DNA from: CAYOPZ01 sp964406005
Lineage (GTDB): Bacteria; Bacteroidota; Bacteroidia; Bacteroidales; SM23-62
Direction of reading: 5' to 3'
DNA length: 64,000 nt
Assembly (NCBI GenBank): GCA_964406005.1
Contig: CAYOPZ010000001.1
Coordinates: forward strand, 199,538-263,537
In this document: piece by piece, positions 34,731-42,586 of the stretch
Layout: the number at the start of each line of letters is the position of its first letter
Numbering within the stretch: position 1 is the stretch's first letter
Notes under the pieces: model-generated
Databases searched by the model: none
The model's input: the letters and a program-made list of their open reading frames with translations, nothing else
Told to the model about the DNA's origin: nothing
Program-made: the position numbers and the translations under genes

Positions 34731-37550
34731 TTAAACGGTTTTGGAAAAATTTCGCAAAAGGATATCTTTCACATTCCAGGCAGTCACCGGTTTTATCAGG
34801 TAATCGTCAATACCTGCCCGGCTGGCTGTCAGTTTTGTTTCATGATCGCTGACCGCTGTGAGTGCAATAACGGGCATTTTATATCCCTGCCTCCGTATTT
34901 CCGCCGTGGCTTCAAGGCCGTCCATTTCAGGCATCAGCAGGTCCATGAACACGATGTCATACTTTTTATTTTTGATCATGTCAAGGACTTCTTTGCCATT
35001 GTGTGCGAGATCGATCTCAAATCCGATGCTTTTAAACAGGGTGCGGGCAATTTTGCGGTTAAACACGTTGTCCTCTGCAAGCAGTATGGAAATATTCGGA
35101 TTTATTTTTTCCCCTTTGGACGTTTTGCGGATCTCCCTGGCAGGAATCCCGGGGAAATGAGCGGAAATGATTTCAAGCATGCGGTATGGTTCAAAAGGCT
35201 CCTCAAGATGGTAATCGATATGCAGGTTTCTGTATACCCACTGGCTGTCCGGGGCAGGACGGGAACTGAGAAGAATTCTGATATGACTCCCGGCTATGCC
35301 TGAGTTTTTCAGTGTTCCGGCCAGTTTTAACCCGTCTTCTTCAGCATTGTCATTCAGCAGCAGGAAATGGATATCCCCGGATTTTTCCCTGACCAGTTGC
35401 AGGAGGGAATCCATGTTATCAGGCCTGTAAATTAAATACTTAAAGTTTAAACCAAGTTCCTTGAGGAAATTGAAACGGTCGCTTTCCACGGGTTCCTTTT
35501 TCTGGGCAAGAATCAGGCACCGGATATCGGCAATGTACTTTACATCTGAAAATATGTTTTCCCGTTTCAGGGAGGTATTTATAAACACTTCAATTGTAAA
35601 CGAATACCTGGTACCGGGGTGTTCGGGATCTGTTGAAATGGAAGAAGGAGACTCGATCCATAATTGTCCTTTCATCAATTCCACCTGCTGCCGCGCAAGC
35701 GCCAGTTTCGAACCGGTTTTTTCAAAATCCTCCGGCAGATTGCCTTTGTCGTCCACCGGGAGACCTTCACCGGTATCTTCCACCTGGAACTTGATTTTAA
35801 TATGATCCGGATAACGCTCGAGGACCCCGGCACTGATAAGTATCCTCCCGTCCTTCGTATGTTCGATGGATGCTTCTGCCAGCTCGGTGATCACCTGTCT
35901 AAGCCGGAACGGGTCTCCGGTCAGACGGTCCGGTATTTCTTTCCGGATCTTGGTGATGATGCTGGAATTGGATTTTCCCGCCAGGGCCTTCAGGGGAGAA
36001 AGGATCATGTTGATTTCACTTCTCAGGGAAAAGGGGATTTCTTCAATTATGACAGCCTCGGTCTCCTGACCTGAAAAATCGAACAATACATCGATCAGAT
36101 TTGATAAAAGATCCCGGGATTTCTTCAGATTGTCAAGGATTTCCTTCTGGATGGCTGACAGTTTCCCGTCCCGCAGCTTCCGAAAGGATTCCTGTATCCG
36201 GTCAAGCGGTACGGCGAGCTCCCTTCGCATGCTTTCGAGCAATTCCTTTTTTTTCTGCAGCGCAATGTTGTTGAAGTTTCTGGAATTTTCCAGAACGGTT
36301 ATGTCGAAAAGTATAATGATTCTGGATTCGATTTCAGCGATTTGCGTGGTCCACTCCTGTTTGAAAAGATATGTGGTCCCGTTTCCCCGGTCGATTGTGA
36401 TCACGTTTCCCGGGCCCAGGAAACTGCTGTACCTGGAATCACCGGACACGTCTGATGGCTCCCCGAGGTCAATATCCTTGATGTTGTGCTGACGGGAAGG
36501 TTCCGGGGGATCCTTGAAAAGCAATTTCATGGCTGCCGGGTTCATCAGACGGATATCTCCCCCGGGGGCAACGATCAGCATGCCCACCGGAAGCGTTTCC
36601 ATTGTTTTTATAAGCGATTCACCGGAAATACGCTGCATATGGTCCCTGTCCGATTTTACCTTGATCAACCTGAAGTGTATATAAAGAAGCAGGCCAAGAA
36701 GAAAAAGGCTGCTAAGGGTGATGATTGCGATTTTAATGATGATGGACCTGAGAAATATATCTGTTTTCATTGAAAAGACAATCCCGAGATCCCTCCTGAT
36801 AAACCGGATGGGATAATAGGCCGATACCACCTTTGTCGGCACTCCATCCACTTCTATGGTATGTACAACGGAACCTTCATCTCCCCCGGAAATCAAAGCA
36901 TGGACCCTGTCCAGGTCATTCTGGCTGACCCGTATGTTTTTGTCTGATGATGCGATGAGCTGACCATTGTCCGACAACAGCCATGGCCAGTTGGTGTTTT
37001 CAAGAAAGTATTTTTCAAAGACAGAGTTGATGAAACGGGTGAAATTCAGGTCCACGACGATGTTTGAACGGACTATGCCGTCTTCATCAAAATCGGGGAT
37101 TGTCAGCACATATTTATCCTGGTTGACGGTCAGCTCCTCCCGTTCCTCGAGATGGGGCTGCTGCTGGGACTCATAGTAATCGGATACAAAATTGTTATCC
37201 TGGTCGAGGATCAGGCTGTAAACGTTATTCTGGTTGTCAAATACGGTAACGTTGTTGATAAGGTCGCTGTACCGGGTATAAAGCTTTTGAAGGTTTTCCG
37301 TTCCCCTTTCCCTGATGCCTTCGTCGGTGAACAGCCTGCTGAAATCATCCGCGAAGGGAATATAGTTAAGCTCGTTTTCAAAGCTCATTCCGTCCTGTTC
37401 GATGGAAGTGCCGCACAACTGTGCCTGGCGTATCAGCAGTCCTGTCTGAAAATCAAGCTGACCGTTGTATATATCGAAATAAAAGAATGTGTTGATTCCA
37501 ATGAATACAAGAGTGCAGCTGATCGATATGGTGTAAAAGGTTTTTTTCAT
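34731..37550 (-). CDS. Hybrid histidine kinase-like protein with degraded kinase core
   Basis: A 939-aa membrane protein: TM1 at ~5-25, a large periplasmic sensor, TM2 at ~265-290, a PAS-like region (METLPVGMLIVAPGGDIRLM), a DHp-like/HATPase region, a receiver-like domain without a clear Asp pocket (~670-800), and a C-terminal intact receiver (ILLAEDN, FMDLLMPEMDG, YLIKPV). In the DHp the usual SHELRTPL is RRELAVPL, so the phospho-His is lost. The N box (ITELAEASIEHT) and G2 box (GSKLALAR) are also changed. It probably signals without autophosphorylation. Confidence 0.85.
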   Translation of the reverse strand: MKKTFYTISISCTLVFIGINTFFYFDIYNGQLDFQTGLLIRQAQLCGTSIEQDGMSFENELNYIPFADDFSRLFTDEGIRERGTENLQKLYTRYSDLINNVTVFDNQNNVYSLILDQDNNFVSDYYESQQQPHLEEREELTVNQDKYVLTIPDFDEDGIVRSNIVVDLNFTRFINSVFEKYFLENTNWPWLLSDNGQLIASSDKNIRVSQNDLDRVHALISGGDEGSVVHTIEVDGVPTKVVSAYYPIRFIRRDLGIVFSMKTDIFLRSIIIKIAIITLSSLFLLGLLLYIHFRLIKVKSDRDHMQRISGESLIKTMETLPVGMLIVAPGGDIRLMNPAAMKLLFKDPPEPSRQHNIKDIDLGEPSDVSGDSRYSSFLGPGNVITIDRGNGTTYLFKQEWTTQIAEIESRIIILFDITVLENSRNFNNIALQKKKELLESMRRELAVPLDRIQESFRKLRDGKLSAIQKEILDNLKKSRDLLSNLIDVLFDFSGQETEAVIIEEIPFSLRSEINMILSPLKALAGKSNSSIITKIRKEIPDRLTGDPFRLRQVITELAEASIEHTKDGRILISAGVLERYPDHIKIKFQVEDTGEGLPVDDKGNLPEDFEKTGSKLALARQQVELMKGQLWIESPSSISTDPEHPGTRYSFTIEVFINTSLKRENIFSDVKYIADIRCLILAQKKEPVESDRFNFLKELGLNFKYLIYRPDNMDSLLQLVREKSGDIHFLLLNDNAEEDGLKLAGTLKNSGIAGSHIRILLSSRPAPDSQWVYRNLHIDYHLEEPFEPYRMLEIISAHFPGIPAREIRKTSKGEKINPNISILLAEDNVFNRKIARTLFKSIGFEIDLAHNGKEVLDMIKNKKYDIVFMDLLMPEMDGLEATAEIRRQGYKMPVIALTAVSDHETKLTASRAGIDDYLIKPVTAWNVKDILLRNFSKTV

Positions 37551-37594
37551 CCTGCTCCAAATTAGCACATTCGTTATTTTTAACCAAACAGGAT

Positions 37595-38530
37595 TTATCT
37601 GTATTTTGATGCATTTTCCTGTTCTTCCAGAAGGTTCAGGTAGGAACGGTATCTGCTCGGGCTGATTTCTCCGGATTCAACAGCTTGTATTACTGCACAG
37701 TCGGGCTCGCTGACATGTATGCAATTATGAAATTTGCAACGGGCTGAAATACGAAAAAATTCGGGGAAGTAGTGGAAAAGGGGTTCGTTTTCCATATCGG
37801 TCATCCCAAAACCCCTGATCCCCGGAGTATCAATAAGAAAGCCACCCCGGCCGAGCTCGAACATTTCGGCAAATGTCGTGGTATGCCTGCCCGATTTATG
37901 GAGACCGGAGATCTCCCCTGTTTTCAGACCAAGATCCGGTTCAAGGGCGTTTATCAGGCTGGTCTTTCCTACTCCGGAAATCCCGGCAAGAAGGGATACA
38001 CGATCTTTCAGCAGATTCACGAGCGCCCCGGGTATATGGCCGGTTGTAATGGCTGAATCGAAGACCTTATAGCCGATTTTTTCATACGTCATGCGCCATT
38101 CGGCAAGGATATCCCTGTCGGCCTTCCCGTGCAGGTCAGTTTTATTGACAAGAAGAAGGGCGGGAATGTTATAGGCTTCGGCCGCCACAAGATAACGGTC
38201 AATGAATTCGGGGTGAGTGACAGGATTGGAAACGGTAACCATAAGGAGAAGCTGGTCTATATTGGCTGCAATGATCTGATGTGATTTTGAAAGTTTGGCA
38301 GATCTTCGGATGATGTAATTCCGTCTTGGCAGAACTTCCATAATCCGCCCGATATTTTGTCTCTCCGGAAGTTCGAAAACAACCCGGTCACCCACCACCA
38401 CGGGATTTGTACTGCGCAAATTTTCAAGCCGGTATTTCCCGGAGATTCTGCATTCAACCTTCGTGTTATCTTCCGATATGATCAGGCAGGAGCTGCCGGC
38501 TGATTTTATGACCCGTCCCTGTAAATTCAT
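37595..38530 (-). CDS. rsgA: Ribosome small-subunit assembly GTPase
   Basis: A 311-aa circularly permuted GTPase that checks 30S maturation. It has an N-terminal OB fold (~1-70), then the motif order G4 (LLVNKTDLHG), G1 (LLAGISGVGKTSLIN), G3 (DTPGIRGFG), and a C-terminal zinc finger with C-x(4)-C-x-H-x(5)-C spacing (ARCKFHNCIHVSEPDCAV). It is complete. It is divergent from xthA, whose start lies 70 nt away. Confidence 0.95.
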   Translation of the reverse strand: MNLQGRVIKSAGSSCLIISEDNTKVECRISGKYRLENLRSTNPVVVGDRVVFELPERQNIGRIMEVLPRRNYIIRRSAKLSKSHQIIAANIDQLLLMVTVSNPVTHPEFIDRYLVAAEAYNIPALLLVNKTDLHGKADRDILAEWRMTYEKIGYKVFDSAITTGHIPGALVNLLKDRVSLLAGISGVGKTSLINALEPDLGLKTGEISGLHKSGRHTTTFAEMFELGRGGFLIDTPGIRGFGMTDMENEPLFHYFPEFFRISARCKFHNCIHVSEPDCAVIQAVESGEISPSRYRSYLNLLEEQENASKYR

Positions 38531-38587
38531 ACTCCGATCTGTAAATGTAACTAATATAAGCCAACCCGGGTATCCGGAAATCCTGAT

Positions 38588-38595
38588 TATCTTTG
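38588..38595 (+). promoter_or_regulatory. -7-like box just before xthA
   Basis: TATCTTTG is an exact TAnnTTTG box ending 5 nt before the xthA ATG. If used, the mRNA would be leaderless or nearly so. No -33 TTTG is seen at the right distance. Confidence 0.35.
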
Positions 38596-38600
38596 GCAGT

Positions 38601-39368
38601 ATGGAGAAAGTGATTTCTTACAATGTGAACGGGATCAGGGCGGCGCTGAACAAGGGAATGGCAGACTGGCTGGAATCGGAAAAGCCCGGGCTGCTTTGTA
38701 TACAGGAGCCAAAGGCACAGGATGATCAGGTAGACCGCGGGTTGTTCCACAGGCTCGGTTACAGGGATTACTGGCATGCGGCAGAGAAGAAAGGCTATTC
38801 CGGGGTCATAATCATGGCCAGGGAAGAACCCGATCATGTCGAATATGGAATGGGCATGAGGAAATATGATCTGGAAGGAAGGGTCATACGCGCGGATTAC
38901 GGAGACCTCAGCATCCTGAATGTTTATATCCCGTCGGGTACGACAGGGGACATACGTCAGGATTTTAAAATGGAGTTTCTGGAGGATTTCCTGGCTTACC
39001 TCGGGGACCTGAAAAAACAAAGAACCCATTTGCTTGTCTGCGGGGATTTCAATATCGCGCACAGGGAAATTGACATTCATAATCCGGTAAGCAATAAAAA
39101 TACCTCGGGATTTCTGCCCGGGGAAAGGGCCTGGGTGGACAGGTTCCTGGAAAGCGGGTTCGTGGACTCATGGAGACATCTGAATCACGGGGAAGTCGGA
39201 TACAGCTGGTGGAGTTTCAGGGCGAATGCAAGGGCAAAAAACCTCGGGTGGCGCCTGGATTATCATATGGTTACCCCTGATCTTGTCCCGAAGATCACGG
39301 GTGCGGGCATTATGCCGGATGTTCGTTATTCTGATCACTGCCCGGTCTGGATAGAACTGGATGTCTGA
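38601..39368 (+). CDS. xthA: Exodeoxyribonuclease III / AP endonuclease
   Basis: Cuts DNA at abasic sites in base-excision repair. The 255-aa EEP-fold enzyme has YNVNGIRAALNKG, the metal Glu in LLCIQEPKAQ, VYIPSG, the CGDFNIAH motif and the catalytic SDHCPV near the end, plus the family's WSFRANARAKNLGWRLDYH. The frame is open back to 38463, but the ATG at 38601 matches the family start and avoids overlap with rsgA. Confidence 0.94.
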   Translation: MEKVISYNVNGIRAALNKGMADWLESEKPGLLCIQEPKAQDDQVDRGLFHRLGYRDYWHAAEKKGYSGVIIMAREEPDHVEYGMGMRKYDLEGRVIRADYGDLSILNVYIPSGTTGDIRQDFKMEFLEDFLAYLGDLKKQRTHLLVCGDFNIAHREIDIHNPVSNKNTSGFLPGERAWVDRFLESGFVDSWRHLNHGEVGYSWWSFRANARAKNLGWRLDYHMVTPDLVPKITGAGIMPDVRYSDHCPVWIELDV

Positions 39369-39372
39369 TCCC

Positions 39373-39396
39373 CGGACGGTATTTTAAAACCATCCG
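39373..39396. terminator. Possible bidirectional hairpin between convergent genes
   Basis: CGGACGGT (39373-39380) pairs with ACCATCCG (39389-39396) with one mismatch, around an ATTTTAAA loop. It lies between xthA and the convergent barrel gene. There is no T-run after the stem, so terminator function is uncertain. Confidence 0.35.
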
Positions 39397-39947
39397 AATT
39401 TAAAGGTCAGGAATGCGCCCGGCCCGGAAAAATCACTGTCCGTCAGGGCAGTGGTATTGACCCCGCTAACGAAACGGTAATGGGCCCCTACCCCCATCCT
39501 GAAAAACTTCGTAAAATTCATTTCAAGTTCGATGGCAGGATTGATAACAAATATATTGTCTGTCGACAGGATCACATAATCATCGAATTGTTTTACGTTT
39601 CCCCAGCCGATTTGTGAAGAAACGGCCGGATGGAAAGCGTTTCTGCCCATGAAGGAATACCCTGCCCAGAATCCGCCGTGACCCAGTTCGGTCTTGTTCC
39701 CTTCTACAATGATGGGATTTGTCAGTCCTTCTCCGTAACCCCCGAAGAAGAAATCGCCCAGGATAACGCCACCGCCGCCGCCCATCATATGGGACAATTC
39801 TCCGTGGATGGAGGAGAAACTCATCAGGGGGCCGCCCATCCCGCTGATACGCGTCCCGCCCCCGAAAAGGGTTTGTATCTCGTTTTCCTGTGCATTGACC
39901 CCGGTGTACACAATTGCTGCAAAGATGATTGCCAGTATTTTTTTCAT
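39384..39947 (-). CDS. Small exported, glycine-rich beta-barrel-like protein
   Basis: A 187-aa protein from the ATG at 39947 with signal peptide MKKILAIIFAAIVYTGVNAQ. It has glycine-rich early strands (ISGMGGPLMSFSS, MMGGGGGVILGDFFFGGYGEG), later strands (MGVGAHYRFVSGVN) and a terminal aromatic (LTFKFGWF), consistent with a small outer-membrane barrel. I do not recognise a specific family. It stands alone. Confidence 0.7.
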   Translation of the reverse strand: MKKILAIIFAAIVYTGVNAQENEIQTLFGGGTRISGMGGPLMSFSSIHGELSHMMGGGGGVILGDFFFGGYGEGLTNPIIVEGNKTELGHGGFWAGYSFMGRNAFHPAVSSQIGWGNVKQFDDYVILSTDNIFVINPAIELEMNFTKFFRMGVGAHYRFVSGVNTTALTDSDFSGPGAFLTFKFGWF

Positions 39948-40029
39948 AGCATTGATTTTATTTTCAGGTTTATTCACAAAGACAGCAAAAATTCAGGTGG
40001 GTTGCATCAAAATCCCCACTGCGTGAACT

Positions 40030-40410
40030 TCATCCTTCAAGATAGGATTTCAGGGCCCCGAGGTAATATTCCTTCCATCCTGTTGTTATGTTTTCATATG
40101 CCTCGTCGGGAATATTGGTGTGATGAAGATCAATCCTGGTTTTGCCGGATTCCCGGGAGAGTTCGAGCCTCACTACGGAACTCGCGGGCTGGTCGTCGAA
40201 GTACCATTCCTGTTCGATCATTGAGGGGGCTTCGACCGAGAGGACCTTTCCGGTAATGTCTCCTTCGAAAATTGAAAACCCGGTTCCGGCGACGGGCTCG
40301 ATGCTGGCCGGGTAACCTGACCACAGCTCGATGGTCAGGGGATTGGTGATGGCGTTGAATACCTCTTCCCGGGAGGCTTTTATATGAATTGTCTTTCTGA
40401 AGTCCTTCAT
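40030..40410 (-). CDS. SRPBCC (AHSA1-type) domain protein
   Basis: A 126-aa START-like fold protein. It opens with the AHSA1 pattern TIHIKASREEVFNAITNPL, has the mid-strand FEGDITGKVLSVEAP and EWYFDDQPASSVVRLEL, and ends with the long helix ENITTGWKEYYLGALKSYL that closes the hydrophobic pocket. Such proteins bind small hydrophobic ligands or Hsp90; the ligand here is unknown. It lies 9 nt after the MFS gene stop, so they are probably cotranscribed. Confidence 0.88.
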   Translation of the reverse strand: MKDFRKTIHIKASREEVFNAITNPLTIELWSGYPASIEPVAGTGFSIFEGDITGKVLSVEAPSMIEQEWYFDDQPASSVVRLELSRESGKTRIDLHHTNIPDEAYENITTGWKEYYLGALKSYLEG

Positions 40411-40419
40411 GGCGATGGG

Positions 40420-41745
40420 TTAAATTCCGGGCTCACTCGGGTTGTCGGCCCGGAAAGCGAGTACAAACAATGCAAGGGATATTATCAGAGATGCGATTGC
40501 AACGAGATGGTACCTGCCTGTCAGGTCAAGGGAACGGCTGAACAAATAAGGTCCAAGTGCGCTTCCCAGTACGGTCCAGCTCAGTGAATATCCTGAGATT
40601 GCCCCGAGGTTCCTGAGACCGAAAAAACGTGGCCAGACAACCGCGATCAATGCGGTATAGAGGCCCCATGTCAGCCCGTTCCCGGCAATGATCATCCAGT
40701 AGGGCAGACCGGTGGAGTCGAGCAGGATCAATCCTGAGCCCGAAAGTATCAATCCGGAAAGGAAAACGATCAAAAGGTATTTCAGCCGTATGAAATCACT
40801 GAGATAGCTGGAAGCGAATTGCGTACAAATGGCGATAAGCGCGGTCGGGACAAATATACCGATCGCCATGCTTTCATCCAGTCCGGCCGACCGGAATACC
40901 GAAACCACATTGAAGGTAAGTCCGCTTATATACAGTGCGGCCATGGAAAGGGCAAGTGTGAAAATCCAGAATGCATAGCTGCGCCTGGCCTCAGCCAGGG
41001 AATAATCCCTTGAAGGAAGGCTTGGCGGACGTTTCCTTTTTTGGTTGATTACTTTTCTTCCGTCTGCAATACATCCGCAGTCTTCAGGATTATCCCTGAA
41101 AAATACCAGGACGAACGTGACTAACCCGGCACCGATGACAATCCCGAGAAGCAGCCAGGCGCCGGTCCATTTCCATTGTTCAATAAACTGGTTGAGCACT
41201 TTCGGCGCCAGGGAAAATCCGAATGCAACGAAAATACCCATTATTGCATTTGCCAGTCCGCGCCGTTTGTCAAACCATTTCATGACCATATTCCGGGAGG
41301 TCATTGTAAGCATGCCCTGGCCGAAAAAACGGATTCCCCAGAATCCCAGGGCCATAAGGACGAAGGTTACCAGCGCGGGGGACAGATTTTCAATATTCAC
41401 TGCGAAAAACCGGACGAAGATTTGCACCCGGGTCAGGAACAGGAGGGTCAGGCCCAGAAAACTGCCTGCAACCAGCCCCATGATCCGGGCCCCAAACCGG
41501 TCATACAGCTTACCTGCCCTGGGAATAAGCAATCCCGATCCGAGCGTTCCGAGGAGATATGCAAGGCTCAGGTTATTACGGTTGATGTCAAGGTCGCGAA
41601 GCAGGTTTTCCGTAAATACGGAAACACCCATGGTTTGACCGGGAACACTCATGAGTGTACCGACAGTGCCCGCTGCAAGAATGATCCATCCGTAAAAAAA
41701 CGGGAAACCTGAAGGTGGGAAAGGAATGTTGCAGTGTTTTTTCAT
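40420..41745 (-). CDS. MFS transporter (OFA-like)
   Basis: A 441-aa 12-TM major facilitator. The start FYGWIILAAGTVGTLMSVPG and the loop 2-3 motif GKLYDRFGARIMG resemble the oxalate/formate antiporter group, as does WFDKRRGLANAIMG before TM5. Substrate cannot be told from sequence. TATCTTTG lies just 7 nt before the ATG (41753-41760), which would give a leaderless transcript if it is the promoter, or the true start may be slightly downstream. Confidence 0.9.
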   Translation of the reverse strand: MKKHCNIPFPPSGFPFFYGWIILAAGTVGTLMSVPGQTMGVSVFTENLLRDLDINRNNLSLAYLLGTLGSGLLIPRAGKLYDRFGARIMGLVAGSFLGLTLLFLTRVQIFVRFFAVNIENLSPALVTFVLMALGFWGIRFFGQGMLTMTSRNMVMKWFDKRRGLANAIMGIFVAFGFSLAPKVLNQFIEQWKWTGAWLLLGIVIGAGLVTFVLVFFRDNPEDCGCIADGRKVINQKRKRPPSLPSRDYSLAEARRSYAFWIFTLALSMAALYISGLTFNVVSVFRSAGLDESMAIGIFVPTALIAICTQFASSYLSDFIRLKYLLIVFLSGLILSGSGLILLDSTGLPYWMIIAGNGLTWGLYTALIAVVWPRFFGLRNLGAISGYSLSWTVLGSALGPYLFSRSLDLTGRYHLVAIASLIISLALFVLAFRADNPSEPGI

Positions 41746-41780
41746 GAAGATGCAAAGATACGGGAAGCGGGTAATTTACA

Positions 41781-42536
41781 TCAGGAAAGGCTGGAATTTT
41801 TTAAAATATAACGGGCCACGGGTTTTGGGAGCATATCGATAATGACGACATTGGAGGGGTTTCCCGGATCGTAAATGAGCTTTTCCCTGTGCTGGTCTGA
41901 AAAATTTCGTATCAGATGGGACCTGACCGAGCAACGCTGGGACTTATCCCGGTTGGCCTTGAATTCAAAGGTCAGTTTATAAACGGGTTGTTCATTTACC
42001 TTTACGTTGGTCGGTTCGGCATGAATAAGCCTTCCTTCGGCCGGCAGGCCGGCCATGATGATTTTTCTTTCCCTCTTCGTTCTCCTGCTGGACGGGATCA
42101 GGAAAAACATGGCAAGCAGAACGGCTCCCACCCCTCCCAGGAACATGATCTGGTCGAAATTTCTCCGGTCCCTGCCCATAAAGCGTGAAGTGTCCGGGTC
42201 ATTTTTCAGGTATTTGACGGCTACTTCCTGCCCGATGGCATATTGTCCTTCGAATTCGAGGAAATTCCCGTTATGGTTCGTATCAGACTGATCCGTGTAT
42301 CTGTAGTTATATCTGAAAAGCGGATTGTCATGCACTGAATAGCGGGTTTCCTGATATCCTGTTATAATGGCATCCGTTGTAACCAGGTTTTTTTTCCCGG
42401 CGAAGTAGATCGTCCAGTTAATACGGAGACTGAAAAAAACAATGCAGGCAATCCCCATAATTAAAAACAGGAAACCGATTATGAAAGAAGTTCTGCCGAA
42501 GAGGTGTAATATTCTTATCCGTAAAGGGATAACCAT
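41781..42536 (-). CDS. DUF3592-like membrane protein
   Basis: A 251-aa protein starting at the ATG at 42536 (the frame opens at a TTG 12 nt earlier). Two membrane segments: ~15-40 (IIGFLFLIMGIACIVFFSL) and ~132-152 (FLGGVGAVLLAMFFLIP). Between them is a beta-rich segment (TTDAIITGYQETRYS, QEVAVKYLKNDPDTSRF), and a similar one after TM2 (EGRLIHAEPTNVKVNEQPVY, EKLIYDPGNPSNVVI), the DUF3592 repeat pattern. The function is unknown. Confidence 0.75.
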   Translation of the reverse strand: MVIPLRIRILHLFGRTSFIIGFLFLIMGIACIVFFSLRINWTIYFAGKKNLVTTDAIITGYQETRYSVHDNPLFRYNYRYTDQSDTNHNGNFLEFEGQYAIGQEVAVKYLKNDPDTSRFMGRDRRNFDQIMFLGGVGAVLLAMFFLIPSSRRTKRERKIIMAGLPAEGRLIHAEPTNVKVNEQPVYKLTFEFKANRDKSQRCSVRSHLIRNFSDQHREKLIYDPGNPSNVVIIDMLPKPVARYILKNSSLS

Positions 42537-42586
42537 GCCAGAGGGCAATAGTATATTGCGAATATATGAAAAAAAGTGTATCCTGC

